In this document: positions 1 through 6,600 of the stretch, piece by piece
Numbering within the stretch: the first letter of the stretch is position 1
Layout: each line of letters starts with the position of its first letter
Origin: Methanomassiliicoccales archaeon
Lineage (GTDB): Archaea; Thermoplasmatota; Thermoplasmata; Methanomassiliicoccales; UBA472
DNA length: 7,500 bases
Direction of reading: 5' to 3'
Assembly: GCA_013329565.1 (NCBI GenBank)
Contig: DUJZ01000150.1
Location: forward strand, 1 to 7,500
Notes under the pieces: generated by a model
The model's input: only the letters and a program-made list of their open reading frames with translations
The model's database searches: none
What the model was told of the DNA's origin: nothing
Position numbers and translations under genes: made by a program

Positions 1-52
1 GGCGCTGATAGACGGCGTCGCCCCTCGAACGATCGACGGGGAGATCCCTTGA
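1..52 (+). CDS. C-terminal tail of an unidentified protein (partial)
   Basis: The frame starting at base 2 is open from the window edge to a TGA at 50-52 and reads ALIDGVAPRTIDGEIP, which looks like an ordinary protein C-terminus. Its stop overlaps the TTG start of the next gene (TTGA), a common arrangement in co-transcribed, translationally coupled archaeal genes. The visible 16 residues are too few to assign a family. The competing frame, an upstream extension of the next gene, is also open, but it is arginine-rich and less protein-like. Confidence 0.5.
   Translation, partial: ALIDGVAPRTIDGEIP
38..43 (+). promoter_or_regulatory. Ribosome binding site that decides a TTG start
   Basis: GGGGAG lies 5 nt upstream of the TTG at 49. 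It supports that codon as the true start of the TIM-barrel gene, rather than an extension past the left edge. It lies inside the last codons of the preceding gene, which fits translational coupling. Confidence 0.5.
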
Positions 53-813
53 TCGCCATCTCCTCCCCGCACCTCTCGCGTTGGGACTTCCCTTACGCCT
101 TGGACAGGGTGGCCGAACACTACCTGGCATGGGAGATAGTTGCCGAGAGGAAGCACTTCCTGAGGGACATCTGGGATGATTTTCTGAGGTTATCGCCTTC
201 CTACGATCTCGAGTATTCCATTCACGCCCCGCTGAGCGACGTGAACATCGGCGCGATAAATCCCAGAATGAGGGCGGCCGCATTGAACGAGGTGCTGGAA
301 GCGCTCGATGTGGCCCATCGCATGGGGATAGACCTTATGACGGTGCACCCCGGGTTCCTTTCTCCATTAACAGTTCTGGACCGGGACACCGCCATCCAGG
401 CCACCAAGGAATCATTGAAGGCCATCGACGCCCGCGGAAAGGACCTGGGCATACGGGTCGCATTGGAGAACATGCCGGAGATGCCGGTCTCCATGGCCAA
501 GGTCCCCGAGGAGCTCCTGCTGTTCCTGGACGGCACGGACCTGGGCGTGTGCTTCGACATCGGCCACGCCAACACCGTCGGCAACATCTCCGACTTCCTG
601 AGCATCAAGGGCCGCTTCGTCAACATGCACGTGCACGACAATGTTGGCGACCGGGACCGCCACATGGTCATCGGCGAGGGGAACATAGATTTCCATAAAT
701 GGCTAGGCGCCTTCCGACCGTATCAAGGCAGGTACGTCATCGAGGCCCGGGAGCTGGAACGGTCACTGGTATCGCGAGACCGTCTGCAGAGCGTTCTGGC
801 GTCCCTCGACTGA
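49..813 (+). CDS. Sugar phosphate isomerase/epimerase family TIM-barrel protein (AP endonuclease family 2 fold)
   Basis: This 254-aa protein has the motif series of the xylose isomerase-like / AP endonuclease family 2 TIM barrel. The sequence shows SIHAPLSD (H59), TVHPG (H100), ALENMP (E140), CFDIGHAN (D170, H173), MHVHDN (H194/H196), DRDRH (D203, H205), GEGNIDF (209-215) and YVIEAR (E232). By comparison with endonuclease IV, these fall in order at the positions of its metal-binding His, Glu and Asp residues, so a metal-dependent cytosolic enzyme is expected. Archaeal members are usually annotated as sugar phosphate isomerases/epimerases, and the substrate is generally unknown. The family length of about 250-280 aa fits an intact gene. 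The TTG start is chosen because of the nearby GGGGAG and the TTGA overlap with the upstream stop. The gene is convergent with the next one, its TGA abutting that gene's stop at the palindrome TGATCA. A true AP endonuclease role cannot be excluded from sequence alone. Family is confident, substrate is not. Confidence 0.9.
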   Translation: MIAISSPHLSRWDFPYALDRVAEHYLAWEIVAERKHFLRDIWDDFLRLSPSYDLEYSIHAPLSDVNIGAINPRMRAAALNEVLEALDVAHRMGIDLMTVHPGFLSPLTVLDRDTAIQATKESLKAIDARGKDLGIRVALENMPEMPVSMAKVPEELLLFLDGTDLGVCFDIGHANTVGNISDFLSIKGRFVNMHVHDNVGDRDRHMVIGEGNIDFHKWLGAFRPYQGRYVIEARELERSLVSRDRLQSVLASLD

Positions 814-2085
814 TCAATTTTCCCTGCCGCAGCGGGAGCAGACGAACTTACCGTCCACGTACCTCGCCTCCGTGCCCGCGCAATGTCTGCACACGAAACC
901 AAAGGACGGCGCCGTCAGCGGGCCGTCGTAAGGTACGTACTTGGCGTTGGGCGATAACGGCTGATAATAGACGCTCACCGGGCGGGGATCTCCCCACTTG
1001 ATGATCTGCCGGCCGCTGAACAGCTCCAACGCCCGAACGGAGTAGTACACCAGGTATACCATCCCCAGGGCCATGAAGGCCAGGAGCAGCAGCCCCATGA
1101 TCATGTCAGTAGTGTCACCCGGCCAGACGTCCATGGGGAAGCTGAGGTAATCGATGAAGAAATGCAGCATAATGCTGGCGTAGACCCCGTACTTCAGGAA
1201 CAGGTAACCCAGGGCCAGGCCGGCCAGGAACGTCGGCGGCACCTTGTACAGGTCCCAGCTGAAGACGTGCGCCAGGGAGAATATGGCCGATGAGAGCACC
1301 AGGAAGAACTTTTCCCAGGGTCCGAACTGGAAGTTGCCTCCGAAAATGTAACGGCGGTAGGGGGCGCCCTTGCCCTTGAGAATGTATACGGCGCCAAGCG
1401 GCAGCCCGATGTAGAGTATCCGGCATATGACCTCCTCCCAGACCGACGCCCGGAGGAGGCTCCACAGATTCTCCCACAGCATGCCAGTGACCCCTCCCGA
1501 GGAGGGGTCGATGCCGATGAAGCCCAGGAGCAGATAGTAGGCGGCGTTCATGGCCAGTACGGCCAGGAAAATGGTGGACACAGCGTACGCCGGGGAATGG
1601 TCGGTCGGCTTGAAGGTCAGCTCCTTCCAAAACGTCCTCCCGCTCAGGAACAGCATCACCGCATAGGAGAGCAGGACCGCCGCCACCAGCAGGATGTAGT
1701 AGGTCACGAACCACACTCCCGGCAACCCCACGATCTTGACTATCCAGGGAAGGACCAGGAACAGCGAGGTAGCCGACTCCCAGGCCTCGGGGATCACCAA
1801 ATGCATGCCCCACAGCATTATGCCCACGTTGATGGTGACCAACGCCAGGACGACAAGCGTCATGTAGGCCCCGATCCCCCGGAAGACCTCCCTGGCTGAC
1901 TGAAGGCTGCTCTTCTCTCGGAATGGCCGAGGCGGAGGGGCGTAGAAGGCGTACTGGCGTGTAATATCGTCCGTACCGTTCAAGGGAAGGCCGCACTTGA
2001 AGCAGAATGAAGCGTCCTCCGGCACCTCGGCCGCGCATCGCGGGCAAGTACGCTCCGGGCCCTCTCCGTCCATGCTCCCTTTCAT
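814..2085 (-). CDS. CPBP/CAAX-type intramembrane metalloprotease flanked by two zinc ribbons
   Basis: This 423-aa membrane protein opens with a zinc-ribbon (C14, C17, C28, C31) of the double-cysteine type common in archaeal membrane proteins. About eight hydrophobic segments follow between residues 71 and 348, including 71-92, 122-147, 166-190, 258-275 and 328-348. The CPBP (Rce1/Abi) protease motifs are present: EExxxR at 217-222 (E217, E218, R222), FxxxH at 269-273 (H273), and HxxxD at 308-312 (H308, D312). A second four-cysteine ribbon closes the protein (C399, C402, C416, C419). CPBP proteins are glutamate-type intramembrane proteases, related to the CAAX prenyl endopeptidase Rce1. Archaeal substrates are mostly unknown. 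The ribbons may regulate the protease or recruit a partner. The start is uncertain: the ATG at 2085 is the longest, but a TATA-like box at 2097-2106 fits a leaderless start at M5 (ATG 2071-2073) better, giving 419 aa. Confidence 0.88.
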   Translation of the reverse strand: MKGSMDGEGPERTCPRCAAEVPEDASFCFKCGLPLNGTDDITRQYAFYAPPPRPFREKSSLQSAREVFRGIGAYMTLVVLALVTINVGIMLWGMHLVIPEAWESATSLFLVLPWIVKIVGLPGVWFVTYYILLVAAVLLSYAVMLFLSGRTFWKELTFKPTDHSPAYAVSTIFLAVLAMNAAYYLLLGFIGIDPSSGGVTGMLWENLWSLLRASVWEEVICRILYIGLPLGAVYILKGKGAPYRRYIFGGNFQFGPWEKFFLVLSSAIFSLAHVFSWDLYKVPPTFLAGLALGYLFLKYGVYASIMLHFFIDYLSFPMDVWPGDTTDMIMGLLLLAFMALGMVYLVYYSVRALELFSGRQIIKWGDPRPVSVYYQPLSPNAKYVPYDGPLTAPSFGFVCRHCAGTEARYVDGKFVCSRCGREN

Positions 2086-2096
2086 CCCGCCCTTTC

Positions 2097-2106
2097 TATT
2101 TTTAAC
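2097..2106 (-). promoter_or_regulatory. Putative TATA box of the zinc-ribbon protease gene
   Basis: On the minus strand this reads GTTAAAAATA. Its centre near 2101 would place transcription initiation around 2075. That is inside the longest reading frame but just ahead of the second ATG (2073), so it argues for a leaderless start at M5. A more distal AT-rich element would be needed to serve the ATG at 2085. Inferred from spacing only. Confidence 0.4.
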
Positions 2107-2130
2107 TGTCGATGTTGGTGCTTCAAAGCG

Positions 2131-2147
2131 TCATCAATATCATCAAT
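2131..2147 (+). repeat. Tandem 8-bp direct repeat in a divergent promoter region
   Basis: TCATCAAT occurs twice (2131-2138 and 2140-2147) with one base between. It lies between the minus-strand protease promoter and the plus-strand promoter of the 83-aa gene. The repeat period of 9 bp is close to one helical turn, so it could be an operator half-site pair, but chance is possible in this AT-rich 161-bp gap. The rest of the gap holds the two promoters and the palindromic GTATATAC at 2177-2184; no other gene is visible there. Confidence 0.35.
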
Positions 2148-2196
2148 TCGAACACCCAGATAAATGTGCCAGCATCGTATATACATAAGGCAAACC

Positions 2197-2204
2197 TTTA
2201 TAAT
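2197..2204 (+). promoter_or_regulatory. Putative TATA box for the 83-aa gene
   Basis: TTTATAAT is preceded by AAACC, which could act as a BRE. Initiation is expected near 2227, leaving a leader of about 20 nt that carries the ribosome binding site at 2233-2238. A second TATA-like stretch lies at 2177-2187. The location rules out the longer reading frame that begins at 2112, because that start would precede the promoter. Confidence 0.55.
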
Positions 2205-2232
2205 TTTATCGAACGTTGCATACCTACCAAAA

Positions 2233-2238
2233 GGGAGG
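2233..2238 (+). promoter_or_regulatory. Shine-Dalgarno site of the 83-aa gene
   Basis: GGGAGG lies 8 nt before the ATG at 2247 and is the strongest ribosome binding site in the window. It fixes the start of the small gene downstream of its TATA box. Confidence 0.65.
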
Positions 2239-2246
2239 CAACCGCA

Positions 2247-2498
2247 ATGGATGACGAAGCGCCGGGAAAGAACGTGGATTTTATTACGCTTAGCGCCGAG
2301 AAGATACCCTTCGGCCGCAACAACTTCATAGAGGTCGCGCGGAAGAAGGCCATTACCAAGGAGGGCGAGAACGAGTTCATCTCCCTGTCCCGTGGTTACT
2401 ACCTGCCGGACGGCACCGAGCGGTTCAAGAAGTCCGTAACGATTCCAGACGACCCCAAGATAAAGGACTTCGTGATCGAGAAGATCCGCACGATGTGA
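2247..2498 (+). CDS. Small protein of unknown function (83 aa)
   Basis: I do not recognise a named family. The 83-aa protein starts MDDEAPGKNVDF, is predicted soluble, and has no cysteines, signal peptide or membrane segment. Its middle (about residues 20-70) reads as alternating hydrophobic/polar strands, including NNFIEVARKKAI and ENEFISLSRGYYLPDG. A charged stretch then leads to a short C-terminal helix (DPKIKDFVIEKIRTM). This suggests a compact beta-sheet fold with a terminal helix, possibly nucleic-acid binding given the Lys/Arg content, but that is a guess. The ATG at 2247 is chosen over an earlier in-frame ATG at 2112 because of GGGAGG at 2233-2238 and the TATA box at 2197-2204. The gene appears to be a single-gene transcript. 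It converges on the CYTH gene with 4 bp between stop codons. Confidence 0.75.
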   Translation: MDDEAPGKNVDFITLSAEKIPFGRNNFIEVARKKAITKEGENEFISLSRGYYLPDGTERFKKSVTIPDDPKIKDFVIEKIRTM

Positions 2499-2502
2499 TC
2501 GT

Positions 2503-3021
2503 TCATCTTTTTTCCATGAGCAGCTCCAGATAGGAGCGCCGCTCATTTCCGACCAGCTCAAGCTTTTCCTTGAGCTCCATTATCTTCTGCTTTCCTGCGT
2601 CCAGGTCGTCGCCTTGCCATTCCATCTCCACGAAGTTACCTAACCCAGGCAGGCGGTCCAGGCAGAAATGGATGCCCTGGAGGTCGTAAACGGTCCGTTG
2701 TTTCGCAATTCGTATCACCGGCCGAAAGCCCAGCCGTTCGAGGACATGGGACATTCGTTCGATATCCTCCACGCCTACCTCGATCTCCTCCCGCAGCTTG
2801 GTGTCCTTGTCGAGCTTCGGACCCTTGTAGGTGATGACGGTGCGCTCGTTCTCCCGCCGCAGCCGCAGCGCTTCGTCCGTAACGCCGAAATCACGGCCGG
2901 GATGGGAGAAGTACAGGTCGACCTGGTCCAGGTCCTCGACGTGCGATGCGCCCATGTCCTTCAAGCGCCTTTCCAGATCACCAAGGTCCTCGCAGGGCAC
3001 CTTGACCTCCAGTTCCATCAT
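2503..3021 (-). CDS. cyaB: CYTH domain protein, CyaB-like (class IV adenylate cyclase / triphosphate tunnel metalloenzyme)
   Basis: The 172-aa product (MMELEVKV...) carries the CYTH signature. Numbered from the second Met, it has ExExK at 2-6, a DLYF strand at 34-37, LRLRRE at 51-56, TYKGPK at 63-68, REEIE at 76-80, KQR at 106-108, LDRLPGLGNFVEME at 120-133 and a C-terminal SYLELL at 162-167. In this family the acidic and basic residues line a beta-barrel tunnel that binds a triphosphate and divalent metal. Members include CyaB class IV adenylate cyclases, thiamine triphosphatases and tripolyphosphatases. The activity of archaeal members is often unproven, so the symbol is a family label. An open extension upstream to 3309 overlaps the divergent cobalamin gene and is rejected. 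The ATG at 3021 lies about 27 bp from a TATA box centre, consistent with a leaderless mRNA; the adjacent ATG at 3018 is the alternative. Length matches stand-alone CYTH enzymes. Confidence 0.9.
   Translation of the reverse strand: MMELEVKVPCEDLGDLERRLKDMGASHVEDLDQVDLYFSHPGRDFGVTDEALRLRRENERTVITYKGPKLDKDTKLREEIEVGVEDIERMSHVLERLGFRPVIRIAKQRTVYDLQGIHFCLDRLPGLGNFVEMEWQGDDLDAGKQKIMELKEKLELVGNERRSYLELLMEKR
2508..2513 (+). terminator. Oligo-T transcription stop for the 83-aa gene
   Basis: A run of six T on the plus strand begins 9 nt after the TGA of the 83-aa gene, and T-runs are the usual archaeal termination signal. It overlaps the last codons of the convergent CYTH gene (Glu-Lys-Arg), so the two 3' ends are interleaved. 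No hairpin is evident. Confidence 0.45.
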
Positions 3022-3040
3022 TCCCTGATAACTGGGGATT

Positions 3041-3054
3041 GGAATATTTAAAGG
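3041..3054. promoter_or_regulatory. Shared bidirectional TATA element between CYTH and cobalamin genes
   Basis: The only AT-rich box in the 60-bp divergent gap is AATATTTAAA (3043-3052), which contains the palindrome TTTAAA. On the minus strand, TTTAAATA is centred about 27 bp from the CYTH ATG. On the plus strand, the centre lies about 34 bp from the ATG at 3082, giving a leader of about 7-8 nt. One symmetric box may therefore drive both genes. Inferred from spacing. Confidence 0.55.
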
Positions 3055-3081
3055 CCTGGAACCTAATGATGTTGGGATAAG

Positions 3082-3609
3082 ATGGAGAATAACGGGCTGG
3101 GGCTGCTGCACGTCTATACTGGCGAGGGGAAGGGCAAGACCACTGCCGCTTTGGGTCTGGCGCTGCGCGCCTGGGGGCATGGCCTGCGGGTCGGTGTCGT
3201 CCAGTTCATGAAGAAAGGCGAGGACTACGGTGAGATCCTTGCATTGCGAAGAATGGGCATCGAGGTGTTCCAGTTCGGGTCCGGGAAGCTGATAACCAAG
3301 GGCCAGCACTGCCAGGACGACCTGGATTGCGCCAGGCGGGCTCTGGACCTATCCCGCTCCATGCTGAGGTCCGGGGAGTTCGACCTGATCATATTGGACG
3401 AGGTGAACGTCGCTCTGTACTTCGACCTGATATCCATCGATGATGTTCTGGAGGCCCTTATACAGAGGGACCGTGGAGTAGAGGTCATCTGCACCGGACG
3501 GAACGCTCCCGAAGAGCTGAGGAAAGAGGCCGACCTCGTCACGGTGATGACGGTCGAGAAGCATCCATACGACGAAGGCCTGGAAGCCAGAAAAGGCATT
3601 GAGTACTGA
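3082..3609 (+). CDS. cobO: Cob(I)yrinic acid a,c-diamide / cob(I)alamin adenosyltransferase (CobA/CobO/BtuR family)
   Basis: This 175-aa P-loop enzyme transfers the adenosyl group of ATP to the cobalt of a reduced corrinoid, the step that makes adenosylcobamide in the cytosol. It shows a Walker A motif GEGKGKTT (14-21), QFMKK (41-45), a Walker B-like LIILDEVN (102-109), VICTGRNAP (135-143) and the characteristic C-terminus KHPYDEGLEARKGIEY (160-175). Length is slightly shorter than the bacterial BtuR (about 196 aa), mainly at the N-terminus, and all core motifs are present. A TGA lies in frame at 3067-3069, so the ATG at 3082 is the only plausible start. The leader is very short, with at best a weak GGGA 4 nt upstream. 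No other corrinoid gene is visible nearby, so it appears to act as a stand-alone salvage or assimilation enzyme. It diverges from the CYTH gene over a 60-bp gap. Confidence 0.95.
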   Translation: MENNGLGLLHVYTGEGKGKTTAALGLALRAWGHGLRVGVVQFMKKGEDYGEILALRRMGIEVFQFGSGKLITKGQHCQDDLDCARRALDLSRSMLRSGEFDLIILDEVNVALYFDLISIDDVLEALIQRDRGVEVICTGRNAPEELRKEADLVTVMTVEKHPYDEGLEARKGIEY

Positions 3610-3623
3610 TTTAATTATTAATC
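3610..3623 (+). terminator. AT-rich inverted repeat after the adenosyltransferase gene
   Basis: Immediately after the TGA, TTAAT (3611-3615) and ATTAA (3617-3621) form an inverted repeat around one base, followed by TCTCT. It may be a weak terminator for cobO, or an upstream AT element of the next promoter. It lacks a long T-run. Confidence 0.3.
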
Positions 3624-3631
3624 TCTGGACG

Positions 3632-3645
3632 CATATAATTAAATA
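3632..3645 (+). promoter_or_regulatory. Putative promoter of the giant pilin-like gene
   Basis: ATATAATTAAATA (3633-3645) is a good archaeal TATA-like element. Initiation is expected near 3664, giving a leader of roughly 36 nt that contains the palindromic sequences at 3658-3686 and a GGTGGG ribosome site at 3690-3695. The leader is longer than those inferred for the other genes here. Confidence 0.55.
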
Positions 3646-3652
3646 GTCCCAG

Positions 3653-3686
3653 GTTAACTATTAGTCAATAGCCATAGCTATGTTAA
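3653..3686. other. Cluster of palindromes in the leader of the giant gene
   Basis: Several dyads are packed into 34 bp: GTTAAC (3653-3658); the inverted repeat CTATT/AATAG around AGTC (3658-3671); the perfect 10-bp palindrome CATAGCTATG (3673-3682); and outer arms TTAAC (3654-3658) and GTTAA (3682-3686). They sit just downstream of the TATA box, around the expected start of transcription, a usual place for an archaeal repressor operator. RNA hairpins near the ribosome site are the alternative. Confidence 0.45.
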
Positions 3687-3699
3687 GCCGGTGGGCATC

Positions 3700-6600
3700 A
3701 TGAATAAATTCAACAAGAGGATGGGCAGATCGAGGTCCGGTGTATCGGACATAATAGGTAACCTGCTGATACTTGCCATCACGGTCACGCTGTTCTCAAG
3801 CATAATGTTCTACGTCGCCAACATGCCCGAACCGGCCGAGGCCACGTTCACTGACCTAGAGCCGAGCCTGTCTAACATCCAGGATGATAGCACCATCTGG
3901 GTGAACGTCACTCACAAGGGCGGCCAGACCCTGAAAGGCTGGTCCACCGGAATTTACATCTTCCTCAACGGCACGCTGATTCCCGAACTCGGCATCGATG
4001 ACGGAGGTATAGGCGAAGATTGGAAGACAGGCGAGGTCTGGAGGTACAAGGTCCCGTTCGCTAACGAGATTACCGGCCTTTCAATAATGATCGTGGACAA
4101 GGACACCAATTCTATCGTCTGGCAAACCGACCTTCTTGGTGGCGTGACCAACATCCAGCTTCCGCCGATCATCGGAACTAGGTATACATCTCCATCCCCC
4201 GGTCTGGAGAACCGTTCCATGGTTCTCTATGTCCAGGTCATGGACCCTAACGATGACAATATAACCGGGGTCTATGCGGATATGACCGCCCTCGGGCTAG
4301 GCATAAAAACTCTGCAGCCGCTGTCAAAAAACCTGTACTCTGTGGAAATATCTGATAAAGCAAAATATATTTGGGACAACAGAATAATTATAATTTCTGC
4401 CACAGACGAAACCGGGCGGTCAAGTAGCACCCTGATGACCATCCGCGTCAATCCCGCCTCTGGTGGAAGCAGTGGCGGCGGCGGTGGTGGTGGAGACGGC
4501 GAATTCCCGAACTTTGACATAAATGGATTACAGGGATTCGCCTTGTTCGAATGGAACGATTGGAACCTCAATAACATGGGGGCAACGAACCGGAACATTT
4601 TCTTCAAGGACACGGAGAACGCAGTCTTGGTGATGATATCCAAGACCGTAGTAAACACCATCGGTAAGAATGAACTATTGGTAATGAACCCCAACACCAA
4701 GGTCGTTGTGACCGAGGTTTCTTCGACTGGCATCCCTCCTAACAACTTCAAATATTATGGGTTCATAGCTGGTTTCTATATCTACAATAGCACCGTAGAC
4801 ACCTCTACCCTTGGGGGCAATTATTCCATCTCCGCCACGTTGACGGACAGCAAGACCAGCCCCGACACCTTCACGTTCAACACCTGGATGCTCGTGTTGG
4901 ATGGAACCATCGATTCCGAGTATCCTACCTTCAAGACTTACAAGGGTAGTTTCAGCCTTGCTAACGAATGGACCCACTTCTCGGTGAGCGATCAAGCACG
5001 CAACAAGATTCTGGTGGAGATTCAGACGGAGGGTGCATATCCATACATGATCGGCTCTGGGAACGTAGAGATCCGAGATTTCGTTTGGTCCACTCAGGTC
5101 AAGAGGGCTCCCGCCACAACTCTGGCCGTTAATAACAGCTTGAACAACTGGAACGGACCGGTAAGCAATCTCTGGCAGGTCAGCGCAGGCAATGGAGTCT
5201 ATCGTTTCGTCATCAACCTGGCCAACTGTACCAGTGGCGCGGAATGGCTGTCGATGGATCACGCGTACATCCTTAGGTTCGATGTCTTCAAGACCACCGG
5301 AGAGACGTTCCTGCTCACCAAGGTCATATATATCGATGCCCCGACCACAAAGTATGACATAGTTGCTGGGCTGAGCAACCCCGGAGGGGCGGCGTGGAAT
5401 ACGCAGTCCTCGCTGTTCTATTACTTCAACGACAACAGCTGGCTGCCTCCGGCCATTTTGGAAACGACCACCGACCGCAAAACGTCTAACCCCGTCGTGC
5501 TCAAGCTCGAGGCCGGGGACATCAATGGCGATGGCAGTGGGGATTTCGCCTCAATTATGGCATATGGGTTCATCAAAGGAAATGGTGGTATGAACATCGA
5601 TTCCATCAACCCCGTCCTCTATTCCTCTTCATACAGTGGCGGTTTCTTCAAGACCGTGCTCCCTGCACTGGGGGTCACCAGTGTGCCATCCGACCTAAGT
5701 CTTGCCGTTGGCAACGTCGATGAGGACGATGACATGGACCTGGTCGTGGCATATGGAAGCACCGTCTACCTGTACAAGAATGACGGGGGTTGGACCAGGA
5801 CGGCCTTGGCCAAGCCCGCCGGAGGGTACGTCGGTACGATATTGGATGTCAGAATTGCTGATATGGACCCTCCATCCGCCGTCAGCAACGACCCTCTCAG
5901 GTCTCATGACATTGTCGTGGTAACCGCTAATAGGATATACGTTCACCAGAACGCTGACCGTGCTGGCAACTTCTACGCCACCAACATCATCAGCCTTCAG
6001 GCCAGCTCTGGAGTTGTGGACGTGTTCAACTACGCAGATGGCGAGGAAGTGATCGAAGGGGCAATAACCGCTGGAGACTATACCGTAACCCGTACACAGG
6101 GCCAGAACCAATACTTGTACGAGGAGCTGTCCGAGGTAACCCTATACAACACCGTGAAAACCTATCCGACCAACACCGGCACCGGTCACAATGCCACCGA
6201 CCCGCTGTCGGACATGAGGGATATCGGTGACGGATTTTTATACACCATACCGGTCAATCGGATAATGAACATAACCATCTGGGATAATACCTACCTCGAC
6301 CTGCCGCAGGGGGACATCGAGGTGATATTGGTGCTCAACTATTCCGCCTCCGACTATCTAGACAGCGATAACGTGCTGCAGTTCTACAATATTACTACTG
6401 GCAGCTGGCAGACCCTGGAAACGATCACCAACGGGGAGCACTACCGGGAGATACCCCTGAATTTCATCACTGACGCCAATCAGCTTGCCACATTAAACGT
6501 CAGGTTCGTGAACGACGAAACCGGGATATTGAACATCGATGCCTTGTACATCAATGTCACCTATCAGACCGGGGACAGTCTAACGCACATATGGAACTTC

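Noticed and set aside
222..696. Minus-strand open frames opposite the TIM-barrel gene
   Set aside because: The plus-strand frame contains the full set of family motifs; the antisense products show none.
1115..2047. 310-aa minus-strand open frame in another phase
   Set aside because: It overlaps the protease gene on the same strand. The protease frame carries the conserved CPBP and zinc-ribbon motifs, while this one is Gly/Pro/Arg/His-rich, typical of a shifted frame in G+C-rich DNA.
2112..2246. Upstream extension of the 83-aa protein to an ATG at 2112
   Set aside because: The added 45 residues are encoded by AT-rich DNA that contains the promoter elements. A strong GGGAGG site and TATA box point to the ATG at 2247.
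2082..2561. 159-aa minus-strand open frame crossing the 83-aa gene
   Set aside because: It spans the divergent promoter region and overlaps coding sequence on both sides, with no recognisable domain or ribosome site.
3022..3309. N-terminal extension of the CYTH protein by 96 residues on the minus strand
   Set aside because: It runs antisense through the N-terminal coding region of cobO, including the Walker A motif, and crosses the promoter. The CYTH domain itself starts with MELEVK right after a TATA box with leaderless spacing.
4675..5262. 195-aa minus-strand open frame, with others at 4272-4751, 5695-6111 and 6564-6833
   Set aside because: All lie opposite the uninterrupted giant reading frame, whose domain motifs are recognisable. 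The antisense translations show no coherent motifs and have no promoter or ribosome site that I can see.
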